A stretch of DNA of 16,071 bases from Lachnospiraceae bacterium (GTDB lineage: Bacteria; Bacillota; Clostridia; Lachnospirales; Lachnospiraceae): NCBI GenBank assembly GCA_900770225.1, contig CAAGJU010000112.1, forward strand, positions 1-16,071. The letters are read 5' to 3'. Of the stretch, positions 1 through 7,197 are shown in pieces. The notes under the pieces are model-generated. The model was not told the origin of the DNA and did not search any database. It saw nothing but the letters and a program-made list of their open reading frames with translations. A program made the position numbers and the translations under genes. Every line of letters begins with the position of its first letter. The first letter of the stretch is position 1.

Positions 1-95
1 ATAGGTGCCACCTCTTCTGCATCTATTTTCTCATATCCACAACCTGTTTCTTAGGCGGATTTACTTTTGACACCCAAATCAATCATTTCATTTTC
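1..95. other. Left-edge intergenic sequence
   Basis: AT-rich sequence with no convincing gene. A small inverted repeat AGGTGCCACCT lies at 3-13. No T-run follows it, so I do not call it a terminator. It lies on the 3' side of the minus-strand remnant and of the response regulator gene. Confidence 0.3.
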
Positions 96-131
96 TTACT
101 TATTGAAGTCGTGCAGCGTCTTGCGTACGGC
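92..131. repeat. Left copy of an imperfect direct repeat
   Basis: Aligned with 16022-16061 without gaps, about 35 of 40 bases agree. TTTCTTACTTATTGAAG (17 bases) and AGCGTCTTGCG (11 bases) are shared exactly. The repeat covers the end of a minus-strand reading frame and five bases past its stop (92-95 plus the shared context). Confidence 0.7.
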
Positions 132-161
132 GACACAACCTTGTCTGCCAGTCTCGCTTCT
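96..161 (-). pseudogene. C-terminal remnant of an unidentified gene
   Basis: On the minus strand the sequence reads RSETGRQGCVAVRKTLHDFNK followed by TAA (stop at 96-98). The frame is closed upstream by TGA at 162-164, so at most 21 codons remain and there is no start codon. The last residues closely resemble the end of the gene that runs off the right edge (GPGAVRKTLHAFNK then stop at 16026-16028), and the DNA matches at about 35 of 40 positions. I read this as the decayed or truncated 3' end of a paralogue. The family is not recognised. A chance match is unlikely at this length, but the fragment itself is too short to prove it was ever a gene. Confidence 0.45.
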
Positions 162-190
162 TCAAGATCCACACCGAAGATGGATATGAT

Positions 191-877
191 TCATTCTGCC
201 GGCTCTGTGATATGCGCCTTATAGCCAAGGCCCCGGATCGTGATGATCTGAAATTCGGGCCATGTGCCGAATTTGGTTCGCAGGCGGTTGATATGGGTTT
301 TGATCGTATTCTCGTCGCTGCTGGAGTCCATGCCCCAGATTTCTTCAATGAGCTGATTCTTTGTAAAGATCATGTCCGGATAGGACAGCAGCAGAAACAA
401 TAGGTCAAATTCCTTTTTCGGAAGTTCATATGTTTCCTGTGGATCCGATCTTGTGACGGAATAGGTTCTTGCGTCTATGGTGACGGGCCCGATGGCAAGT
501 TCCTGTTTTGCCTGAATGTTCGAACGCCGCAGCAGGGCGTTGATCCGCCACAGCAGTTCCTCATAATTGACGGGCTTCGTCATATAATCGTCAATGCCTG
601 CTTCAAAACCGATGCGTTTATCGTCAAATGCAGATTTTGCCGTGAGAAGAATGACAGGCGTCTGATGATTGGTGCTGCGAAGATTGCGGACGAGTTCATA
701 GCCATCCATCTTTGGCATCATAACATCTGCCACGATGAGGTCCACATGGCGGCTGGAATAAATCTCAAGAGCTTCCTCCCCGTCTTTTGCCGCCAGGACC
801 GTGTAATGCGGCTTGAGCCGGGCGGCCGTAAGCAGCCGCGCATTGCGATCATCTTCAACGACCAGAATGACTGCCAT
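191..877 (-). CDS. OmpR/PhoB-type DNA-binding response regulator
   Basis: Cytosolic response regulator of 228 residues that would take phosphate from the adjacent histidine kinase and bind promoter DNA. The receiver domain spans about residues 2-115, with the acidic pair D9/D10, phosphoacceptor D51 (in ADVMMP), T79 and K101 (in MTKP). A winged-helix trans_reg_C domain spans about 127-225 and ends in the typical recognition-helix and wing region (IKTHINRLRTKF, then RGLGYK). The start at 877 is chosen because AAGGAGGAAT sits just upstream and MAVILVVEDD is a standard receiver start. The frame stays open to 1072, but that extension only overlaps the kinase gene. The kinase stop lies 23 bases inside this gene, so translation is probably coupled. 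The target promoters are not shown by the sequence; the divergent SDR pair is the obvious local candidate. Confidence 0.93.
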   Translation of the reverse strand: MAVILVVEDDRNARLLTAARLKPHYTVLAAKDGEEALEIYSSRHVDLIVADVMMPKMDGYELVRNLRSTNHQTPVILLTAKSAFDDKRIGFEAGIDDYMTKPVNYEELLWRINALLRRSNIQAKQELAIGPVTIDARTYSVTRSDPQETYELPKKEFDLLFLLLSYPDMIFTKNQLIEEIWGMDSSSDENTIKTHINRLRTKFGTWPEFQIITIRGLGYKAHITEPAE

Positions 878-1949
878 AGGATTCCTCCTTCTGATTTGGA
901 AGAGTGACGGTGAAGGTGCTTCCCTTGCCTGGCTCACTTTCCACGTTGATTGTCCCATTGCACAGTGCTGCGACACGAGCCGCAATCGAAAGACCCAGAC
1001 CAAGTCCGCCGGAGGCGTGGGAGCGGTCCGTCTGATAGAAGCGGTTGAAGATCTGTTTCTGTTCCGTCTCACTCATTCCTTTACCAGTATCGGCGAAGGT
1101 ACAGAGTATGCCATCCTCTGCACTGTGACAGCGGACCGTGATCGTTCCATGTTCGGGAGTGAACTTAATTGCATTGTTAAGAAGATTGATCCAGATGTGG
1201 GACATCAGATCCGGATTGCCAAAGTACATCGTATCCTCCAGATCGACATTCATCTCTATGTTTTTCTTTGACCATTGATCACTGAGCAGAATAATGTCCT
1301 GCCGGATCTGCTCGTCCAGCGCATAGAGCTTCTGATCCGTTACGATCGTCTGATGATCAAGGCGCGACAGCAGAATGGTCTGCTGCGAAAGACTGGCAAG
1401 GTGCTGCGACTCATCCGCAATGATCTGAAGATACTGTTTCTCTTCCTCTGGAGATACCTCACTGTCCAGAAGAAGATTGGCAAAGCCATTGATGGACGTG
1501 ATCGGCGTCTTGAATTCATGAGAAAAGTCATTGATGAAGTCGCTGCTTAATGTTTCCATGTTCTGAAGCTGCTTCGTCATTGTGTTGAGTGCCCTGACAA
1601 CTTCCGTAAACGGCTCCATGTGTTTCTCGGAAAGGGACACATGGAAGTCTCCGCTGCCCACCTGTTCAACCGCATCTGTAATCTTCATTGCCCTCTTCAA
1701 AAGACGCCTTGAAAACAGATATGTAAAGGCCTCCGTCATCAATGCCATCGGAATCAGGATGCCAAGACCCGTCACAGGGCGATAGTCAAATTTCCCTGGA
1801 TAAAAGCTATTCATAAGGAACATCAGCAGCTCAACGGCTGGAATGGACAGCAGAGCAGGAACGATTGCGATCAGAGCCAGATAGTTCTGGATGCGCGAAT
1901 TATCAATCTGCCGATGACGCGCTTGATTCATTGTTTTCGTTTTTCCCAT
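855..1949 (-). CDS. Membrane sensor histidine kinase with HAMP domain
   Basis: Predicted 364-residue sensor kinase that autophosphorylates on histidine and passes phosphate to the response regulator encoded just downstream. Two membrane segments (about residues 23-46 and 60-80) are separated by an outside loop of only about 14 residues. A HAMP linker follows (about 80-133), then the H-box with H144 (in SHEFKTP), the N-box (NLLNNAIKF), the G1 box (ADTGKGMS) and the G2 box (GGLGLGLSIA). The tiny outside loop suggests sensing at or within the membrane, as in intramembrane-sensing kinases, but the usual ABC transporter partner is absent here. The start is uncertain: ATG at 1949 has CAGGAAT upstream, ATG at 1931 is also plausible, and the frame runs on to 2030 with a basic, unusual leader. 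I prefer 1949 because it leaves room for divergent promoters. Confidence 0.9.
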   Translation of the reverse strand: MGKTKTMNQARHRQIDNSRIQNYLALIAIVPALLSIPAVELLMFLMNSFYPGKFDYRPVTGLGILIPMALMTEAFTYLFSRRLLKRAMKITDAVEQVGSGDFHVSLSEKHMEPFTEVVRALNTMTKQLQNMETLSSDFINDFSHEFKTPITSINGFANLLLDSEVSPEEEKQYLQIIADESQHLASLSQQTILLSRLDHQTIVTDQKLYALDEQIRQDIILLSDQWSKKNIEMNVDLEDTMYFGNPDLMSHIWINLLNNAIKFTPEHGTITVRCHSAEDGILCTFADTGKGMSETEQKQIFNRFYQTDRSHASGGLGLGLSIAARVAALCNGTINVESEPGKGSTFTVTLPNQKEESYGSHSGR

Positions 1950-2069
1950 ATGAACGATTCTATTCCTGAACCGCTGCTGAAAAAATATGCGAATTCGCCA
2001 TTGTTTGTTTACGTTCAATTTACTTTCCATTTTTATTCTTTCTCTCGTAATGGAAAGGAAATAGTAATC
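1950..2069. promoter_or_regulatory. Divergent promoter region with 10-bp palindrome
   Basis: AT-rich spacer between the minus-strand kinase operon and the plus-strand SDR pair. It contains the perfect palindrome GCGAATTCGC at 1989-1998 and the Shine-Dalgarno GGAAAGGAA at 2052-2060 for the gene starting at 2070. I could not fix a clean -35/-10 pair on either strand. The palindrome is a candidate operator only because of its place between divergent genes. If the kinase starts at 2030 instead, the palindrome would be coding. Confidence 0.35.
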
Positions 2070-3080
2070 ATGACAAAAACAAAGTATCTGGTAACGGGAG
2101 CCGCAGGCTTCCTGGGCGGAACGATCTGCCGCCAGCTGATTGAGCGGGGCGCATTTGTACGTGCACTCGTACTGCCAAATGATCCGGCAGAGAAATATGT
2201 ACCAAAGGAAGTGGAGATCGTGGAAGGAGACCTCTGCGACCGTGAGTCACTGGAGAGGTTCTTCAGCGTCGAAGAAGGAACCGAGACTATCGTCCTTCAT
2301 ATTGCCTCAATTGTAACCGTTAACCCGGAATATTCACAGAAGGTGATGGCCGTCAATGTCGGCGGCACAAAGGCGATCATCGATCTTTGCCTCAAGCATC
2401 CGGAGTGTAAGAAGCTCGTTTACTGCAGCAGCACCGGTGCCATCCCCGAGCTGTCCAAAGGACAGGCTATCAAGGAAGTCAGTAGCTTTGATGCCAATAA
2501 AGTACTTGGCTGCTACAGCCAGTCCAAGGCCCTGGCAACCCAAGCCGTACTCGACGCTGTCAAAGACCGTGGACTGCACGCATGCGTCGTACATCCCAGT
2601 GGGATCCTTGGCCCTGGAGATTACGCAGTCGGCGAAACAACTGGCACCCTGATCAAGATCATTCAGGGGCAGATGCCCGCAGGCATCGATGGCACCTTCA
2701 ACCTTTGCGATGTACGGGACCTTGCCCAGGGAACGATCCTGGCCGCAGAAAAGGGAAGAGATGGCGAATGTTACATATTGGCGAATGACGAGGTACGCTT
2801 CAAGGACTTCGTACACCTGATTGTAAAGGAAAGTGGCTGCCGCAATATACGGATCTTCCTGCCGCTTGGCATGGCCAGAGTTCTTGCGGCTAAGATGGAA
2901 GCCAAGGCAAAGAAAAACGGAACGAAGCCATTGATGACAACCTTCTCGATCTATAACCTTGCCCGTAACAATAACTTTGATTCTTCCAAGGCACAGATGG
3001 AACTTGGCTACACGACCCGCTCCTATCAGGAAACAATCCATGACGAGGTGCAGTGGCTGAAGGATATGGGAAAGATCTGA
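2070..3080 (+). CDS. NAD(P)-dependent extended SDR (epimerase/dehydratase or reductase family)
   Basis: Cytosolic oxidoreductase of 336 residues. The Rossmann start shows the extended-SDR glycine motif GAAGFLG at 10-16. It is followed by a GD at the end of the second strand region (EGDLCD), an LHIAS segment in place of the usual LAA, catalytic S120/S121 (YCSSTGA) and the YxxxK pair Y149/K153 (YSQSK). Then comes the typical HPSGILGPGD turn. The length fits the family. The sequence looks closest to the dihydroflavonol reductase / 3-beta-hydroxysteroid dehydrogenase-like branch rather than UDP-sugar epimerases, so the substrate cannot be named. The start at 2070 has GGAAAGGAA at 2052-2060. The next SDR begins 11 bases after the stop, so both are probably on one transcript, divergent from the two-component genes, which may control it. 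Confidence 0.88.
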   Translation: MTKTKYLVTGAAGFLGGTICRQLIERGAFVRALVLPNDPAEKYVPKEVEIVEGDLCDRESLERFFSVEEGTETIVLHIASIVTVNPEYSQKVMAVNVGGTKAIIDLCLKHPECKKLVYCSSTGAIPELSKGQAIKEVSSFDANKVLGCYSQSKALATQAVLDAVKDRGLHACVVHPSGILGPGDYAVGETTGTLIKIIQGQMPAGIDGTFNLCDVRDLAQGTILAAEKGRDGECYILANDEVRFKDFVHLIVKESGCRNIRIFLPLGMARVLAAKMEAKAKKNGTKPLMTTFSIYNLARNNNFDSSKAQMELGYTTRSYQETIHDEVQWLKDMGKI

Positions 3081-3091
3081 GGAAAGTGAAG

Positions 3092-3925
3092 ATGAAGAAT
3101 GTATGTGTCATTACCGGCGGCGGCAGCGGTATGGGCCTGGCTGCCGCAAAGTTCATGCTCAAAGACAGGATCATCGTCGTCTCCGGTCGTACACAGGCAA
3201 AGCTCGATAAGGCGGTGCAGGAGCTGGAAACACTTGGCTATGAAGCGCATGCCTGCGTCTGTGATACGTCGAAGCGCGATCAAGTCCGCCATCTTGCGGA
3301 ATATGCACAGTCGCTTGGCAATGTTAAGAACGTGATCCATGCAGCAGGCGTTTCACCGACGATGGCGGATCCGGAACAGATTCTGAGGATCAATGCACTG
3401 GGAACGGTGTATGTGAATCAGGAGTTCAGCCGCGTCATGGGTGAAAACAGTGTAATTCTCGACGTGTCCTCGAGCTCTGCCTATGTGCTGCCGAAATTCA
3501 TGATCCATGAGAAGACCTATGTGCTGGCAGAAAGTGATGAGGGGAAGTTCATGAAGAAACTGCTGCGAATCAGCTGTCTTCCCCACTGCGATTATGAGAA
3601 AGCCGGCCTTGCCTATGCGTTTTCCAAGAACTTCGTCGTTTGGTATGCACGGCGCTGCGCGTTCATCTATGGTGCGAATGGGATCCGTGTCGTATCGCTG
3701 AGCCCTGGTTTGATATCAACCGGCATGGGCAATCGGGAAGCAAAAGAGGGAGAGAAGATACTTGCCTACGGTACGCAGCAGCGTATGGGTACGCCTGAGG
3801 AACTTGGTTTTGCCATCGCGTCAGCCGCCGATGAGAGAAACGGCTACCTTGCCGGTGTCGATATTCTCTGTGATGGCGGCTGCACAGCCGGGAAGAAGCT
3901 GAAACAGAAGCTGAGCCTCAGCTGA
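3092..3925 (+). CDS. Classical short-chain dehydrogenase with long Ser-Tyr insert
   Basis: Predicted 277-residue NAD(P)-dependent oxidoreductase. The cofactor motif TGGGSGMG is at 8-15. The NAG-type motif is replaced by HAAG (83-86). N101, S127/S128 and Y175-x3-K179 (YAFSK) complete the catalytic tetrad. Between Ser and Tyr there are about 47 residues, where most classical SDRs have about 13. A similar long insert is known in 3-alpha-hydroxysteroid dehydrogenase/carbonyl reductase of Comamonas, where it alters the dimer interface. The C-terminus has the normal PEELGFAIAS and GVDILCDGG region. The start at 3092 is set by GAGGAAAG just upstream; an in-frame ATG at 3053 lies inside the previous gene and lacks a good site. 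It is co-transcribed with the extended SDR. The pair may carry out successive steps on one alcohol or ketone, possibly a sterol, terpene or sugar; this is not decided by sequence. Confidence 0.88.
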   Translation: MKNVCVITGGGSGMGLAAAKFMLKDRIIVVSGRTQAKLDKAVQELETLGYEAHACVCDTSKRDQVRHLAEYAQSLGNVKNVIHAAGVSPTMADPEQILRINALGTVYVNQEFSRVMGENSVILDVSSSSAYVLPKFMIHEKTYVLAESDEGKFMKKLLRISCLPHCDYEKAGLAYAFSKNFVVWYARRCAFIYGANGIRVVSLSPGLISTGMGNREAKEGEKILAYGTQQRMGTPEELGFAIASAADERNGYLAGVDILCDGGCTAGKKLKQKLSLS

Positions 3926-3983
3926 TCCACGGTTTAGACAGATATATCCAAACCTGACAACTCATATGTGTTTTAAATGATGA

Positions 3984-4031
3984 TTAAGAATAAAGCTAAA
4001 ATGAATATATAAGGTAAAATGTAAACATTTT
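3984..4031 (+). promoter_or_regulatory. Promoter and inverted-repeat operator before the symporter gene
   Basis: A possible promoter has -35 TTAAGA at 3984-3989 and -10 TATATA at 4006-4011, with a 16-base spacer. The predicted start of transcription falls inside the perfect inverted repeat AAAATGTAAACATTTT at 4016-4031. A repeat at this place would suit repression or induction by a regulator. The boxes are only moderate matches to consensus. The 167-bp spacer between 3925 and 4093 otherwise holds no gene. Confidence 0.45.
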
Positions 4032-4092
4032 CCGAGAAATAGGCGAATGATACTCTTTAACCAAACCTAAGGATTTCATGGAGGATCATTCA

Positions 4093-5847
4093 ATGGAAAA
4101 GTCAGTAAAGAGGGGATTCCTGGAGAATGCGTTCCAGTCGCATTTTTGGGATTCGAAAATCAAATCTGCCAATGTAAAGCGCAAGGAGCGGATGCTGGGA
4201 TATATTGCAGGTCCTTTCGGCATCATGATGCTCCAGTCGATCGTCAACAGCTACTTCAACCAGTATCTGACCGATGTGCTTGGCTTTACGGTAGCTCGCG
4301 GCGCCTGGATTACAACCTTCATGGTGGCGTTCCCGGTCTTTTCGAAGCTGCTGGATGCTGTGACAAACGTATTGATGGCAAAGGTCATTGACCGTACCAC
4401 CTGCCGTCAGGGCAAAACGCGGCCATGGTTCATTCTGTCGCTGCCGATTGTTATCGCCAGCATCATGATGATGTTTGCAGTACCGAACATGGCTGCCGAG
4501 AAACAGGCGGTGTGGATCGTTGTGGCTTACAACCTGTTCTATTCCGTCGGCTATACGATGTGGTACATGTCCTATGAGCTGTCGGCTGCCCTTTCGACCC
4601 GCAACGTGAAGCAGCGTTCCAAGAACTCCATTGCCGGCCAGATTACGAAGAATATTGGTACCGGTACCGTCTCCATTCTGTTTCCGACCCTGCTGGTTGC
4701 TGTCTGCCATGCGACGAATTCCAGCAATGCACGCGGCTATCTGCTGCTGATGGCAATCCTCTGCTGCCTCGCCGTTCCGCTGACATTCATTCAGTATTTC
4801 TATACAAGGGAGCGTGTCACGGAAGAGCGCCGTGCCGTTGCCGTAGACGAAAATTCGAAGAAGAGCACCATCGTTGAAGCAACCTTCAAGGAGCAGCTCA
4901 AGGCGTGCTTCTCCAGCAGATACTGGATCATCTTCATCCTTCTGGTATTCCTCTATCAGGTTCTGAACGCGATGAAGGGTGTTTCCCAGGTATATTACTC
5001 CGGCTGGGTTGTGAATGGGAATGCCTATGGCAATTACGCCGCCATTCAGAGACGGTTCACCATGATTTCCATGGCACCGGTCGGGCCGATGCTGCTGGTG
5101 ATTGTTCCTCTGATCAATAAGTACGGCCGCTCAAAGATGAATATCATCGGCGGACTGATTGCTGCGATCGGTTCCGGTGTCGCCTTCTTCATGCCGGGAA
5201 AGACGCTGCCGGTTTATCTTGGTACGGCGCTGTCCGGCATCGGATCCATGGCCTATATGTATACCATGATGAGCTTTACCGGCGACATCATTGATGAAGT
5301 TGAATATCGGACCAAGGTCCGTGTCGAAGGCGTCACTGCCGCTCTGATCGGCTTCATGCATTCAACGGCAAACGGCGTCGGCATGGGCATCTTCAACCTC
5401 GGACTGATGCTGACGAAGTACATGACGCCGCAGAAGACTGGTGTCTCCGCTGCCGGCATTGATCTGTATGCAGATCAGACGGCAGGGGCCGTGAACTGGA
5501 TCAATTTCTCCTACCAGGGATCAATCGCTCTGACGGGACTCATGTTCTTCATTCTCTTCAGTACCGTATTTGATATTGAGAAACATCTGCCGACCATTAC
5601 TGAAAGTCTGACTCAGCGCAAGATGGAACAGTGCAAGGCTCTGGGCATCGAGTACATTCCGCCTGAAGTACAGCAGGCAAAGGAAATCGAGCAGCAGAAG
5701 GCAGAAGCAGAGGAAAACCGCATCAAAGAACTGCGCGAAAAGTGTGAAAAGAAACATCTCGACTTTGATACCGAAAACCAGAAGTATTTGGACAAGAAGG
5801 CAAAGAGAGAAGCACGCAAGAATCGCAGGAAAGGTCTGAAGAAGTAA
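4093..5847 (+). CDS. GPH/MelB-type sugar:cation symporter (MFS) with charged C-terminal tail
   Basis: Inner-membrane transporter of 584 residues, probably importing a glycoside or oligosaccharide with a cation. The family hallmarks are visible: GKTRPW after the second or third membrane segment, an early SKLLDAVTN segment in the place of the conserved Asp motif of MelB-type carriers, and the central DIIDEVEYRTKVRVEG motif that corresponds to the GPH D-x-Y-E-x-KxGxRxEG signature. About twelve hydrophobic segments fit the fold. The family is usually 450-500 residues. Here the last 90 residues (about 495-584) form a Lys/Glu-rich, probably helical cytosolic tail. ATG at 4093 is chosen because GGAGG at 4080-4084 gives ideal spacing; ATG at 4078 is possible and adds five residues. 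The gene ends in two terminators and is convergent with the AraC gene. Confidence 0.9.
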   Translation: MEKSVKRGFLENAFQSHFWDSKIKSANVKRKERMLGYIAGPFGIMMLQSIVNSYFNQYLTDVLGFTVARGAWITTFMVAFPVFSKLLDAVTNVLMAKVIDRTTCRQGKTRPWFILSLPIVIASIMMMFAVPNMAAEKQAVWIVVAYNLFYSVGYTMWYMSYELSAALSTRNVKQRSKNSIAGQITKNIGTGTVSILFPTLLVAVCHATNSSNARGYLLLMAILCCLAVPLTFIQYFYTRERVTEERRAVAVDENSKKSTIVEATFKEQLKACFSSRYWIIFILLVFLYQVLNAMKGVSQVYYSGWVVNGNAYGNYAAIQRRFTMISMAPVGPMLLVIVPLINKYGRSKMNIIGGLIAAIGSGVAFFMPGKTLPVYLGTALSGIGSMAYMYTMMSFTGDIIDEVEYRTKVRVEGVTAALIGFMHSTANGVGMGIFNLGLMLTKYMTPQKTGVSAAGIDLYADQTAGAVNWINFSYQGSIALTGLMFFILFSTVFDIEKHLPTITESLTQRKMEQCKALGIEYIPPEVQQAKEIEQQKAEAEENRIKELREKCEKKHLDFDTENQKYLDKKAKREARKNRRKGLKK

Positions 5848-5853
5848 AAGCGC

Positions 5854-5872
5854 GCATTCGCATTGCGAATGC
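5854..5872 (+). repeat. Near-perfect palindrome after the symporter gene
   Basis: GCATTCGCA and TGCGAATGC are separated by one base, starting seven bases after the stop codon. No T-run follows. It may stabilise the transcript end or bind a protein. The stronger terminator lies just downstream. Confidence 0.55.
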
Positions 5873-5880
5873 AGGTAGGA

Positions 5881-5926
5881 CCGCAGTCACATGGGAAGAA
5901 ATTCTCCATGGATGGCTGCGGTTTTT
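5881..5926 (+). terminator. Rho-independent terminator of the symporter gene
   Basis: CCGCAG at 5881-5886 pairs with CTGCGG at 5916-5921 and is followed by TTTTT (5922-5926). Inside, CATGG (5890-5894) pairs with CCATG (5906-5910), extending the stem. It lies 34 bases after the symporter stop codon. Confidence 0.85.
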
Positions 5927-5937
5927 CTATGGCGCAT

Positions 5938-5966
5938 GAAAAAACGGTCCACGTGATCATGGACCG
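5938..5966 (-). terminator. Rho-independent terminator of the AraC operon
   Basis: On the minus strand CGGTCCA pairs with TGGACCG (plus-strand arms 5945-5951 and 5960-5966), followed by a run of T (plus-strand A-run 5939-5944). The stem begins one base after the stop codon of the AraC gene. With the plus-strand terminator at 5881-5926 it insulates the two convergent units. Confidence 0.85.
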
Positions 5967-5967
5967 C

Positions 5968-7194
5968 TCAGATCTTCTTCCTGTGATTGCTGCGATAGGC
6001 GGCAGGCGTCGATCCCACAACCTCCTTAAATGTTTTGGTGAAGAAGTTGCGATTGCCGAAATGAAGTGTATCCGAGATGTTCTGGATGCTCATGTGGCTT
6101 GTCGCCAGCAGATAGCAGGCACGTTCGATGCGCTGCTGCTTGATATAGCTGTTGATGTTCATGCCGACTTCGGTTTTGAATTTCTTGGACAGATAGTATT
6201 TGCTGTAGCCGATCTTTTCGGCAAGATAATCAATGCTGAGTGGTTCGTCTGTATGCGACATGATGTAGCGCACACAGGCATTGATTGCCTCCGAATATAC
6301 AGGCACCTGCCTGATCTGATAGACAATGAAGAGGAAATCTTCGAAGGCGGCGTGACAGGCTGACATGATTTCGGCAAACGAATTGGCTGCCGCAATGGTC
6401 TGAATATACATTCCTCTGCGGGTAAAGGCCGTGTCCGGTGCTACTCCGCCCTCAATTGCCGCTCTTGAACAAAGACCGACAAAGATGGAGGCGTAGTAGC
6501 GCACCTGGGACAGTTCCTTGCTCGACACGGGATAGAAATCCTGCAGAACCGATGAGGCAGACGCAATCTTTCCCTTGTAGTAGATATCACCGGTACGGAT
6601 GAAGTTGAGAATGACATTTTCCCGGTTCCAGTACTCTGCCCAGTCGAGGAAACTCTTTCCATTGGCCTCGACGTTTCCGTGGTTGGAGAAGGTGATTTCG
6701 GACGGCTTCAGGTATTCGTTGTTCACGCATTTTTCCAGCATCAGCGAATACTTGAAGAAGTCTGTCGAGGAAACCGTCGGAATGGTATCCAGCAGACTTG
6801 TGTATTCCTTCTTCCACAGGTTCATGGCTTCCCAGCGCGTCAGAATATCCTTCAGCGAATCTCCGGAAACCTTGCTTGAAAAAACAGGCCCCAGAATATA
6901 GAGGTACAATCCCTGGTCCTCCTCATTCTTATGGAAGATTACGGACCACATCATGCCGATCTCGGTACTGACGGCAAGAGGCTTGGATGACGTCTGATAG
7001 AACGCCATCGCCTCCTGCAGCAGACCGGAGCTGCGCAGCATCGTGTCATATACCGCATCTTCGGCATTGGTGCTCAGCAATGTTCCTTCGGAATTGTAGC
7101 GGGAAAGATACATCTTTCCGTTGCACTGCAGCATTTCTGCAAGCAGGTCAACCCGGGTGCTGATTTCTTCTTCTGTCAGTCTGGTTTCATTCAT
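5968..7194 (-). CDS. AraC-family transcriptional regulator
   Basis: Cytosolic regulator of 408 residues. About 300 residues form an N-terminal sensing region that I do not recognise as a named domain. The last ~100 residues are a double helix-turn-helix of AraC/XylS type. The first HTH reads LSIDYLAEKIGYSKYYLSKKFK in outline, and the second carries the family signature ending in FTKTFKEVVGSTPAAYR. The ATG at 7194 has AGGAAAA upstream within the end of the dehydrogenase gene. The gap to that gene is only 3 bases, so they form one transcript. The regulator is well placed to control the divergent operon at 8531 and its own operon through the repeats at 8395-8427, and perhaps the symporter. AraC proteins often bind tandem direct repeats, which fits. 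The inducer is unknown but is probably the imported sugar or a breakdown product. Confidence 0.9.
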   Translation of the reverse strand: MNETRLTEEEISTRVDLLAEMLQCNGKMYLSRYNSEGTLLSTNAEDAVYDTMLRSSGLLQEAMAFYQTSSKPLAVSTEIGMMWSVIFHKNEEDQGLYLYILGPVFSSKVSGDSLKDILTRWEAMNLWKKEYTSLLDTIPTVSSTDFFKYSLMLEKCVNNEYLKPSEITFSNHGNVEANGKSFLDWAEYWNRENVILNFIRTGDIYYKGKIASASSVLQDFYPVSSKELSQVRYYASIFVGLCSRAAIEGGVAPDTAFTRRGMYIQTIAAANSFAEIMSACHAAFEDFLFIVYQIRQVPVYSEAINACVRYIMSHTDEPLSIDYLAEKIGYSKYYLSKKFKTEVGMNINSYIKQQRIERACYLLATSHMSIQNISDTLHFGNRNFFTKTFKEVVGSTPAAYRSNHRKKI

Positions 7195-7197
7195 TCG

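Noticed and set aside
54..65. GGCGGATTTACT shared with 15866-15877
   Set aside because: Only 12 bases match, and the distance to the neighbouring edge repeat differs between the two ends, so chance cannot be excluded.
878..1072. N-terminal extension of the response regulator
   Set aside because: The extra residues only re-read the kinase gene in another frame, and a perfect ribosome site stands before the start at 877.
2334..3041. 235-codon open frame on the minus strand
   Set aside because: Antisense to the extended SDR, whose motifs are intact; no ribosome site or domain.
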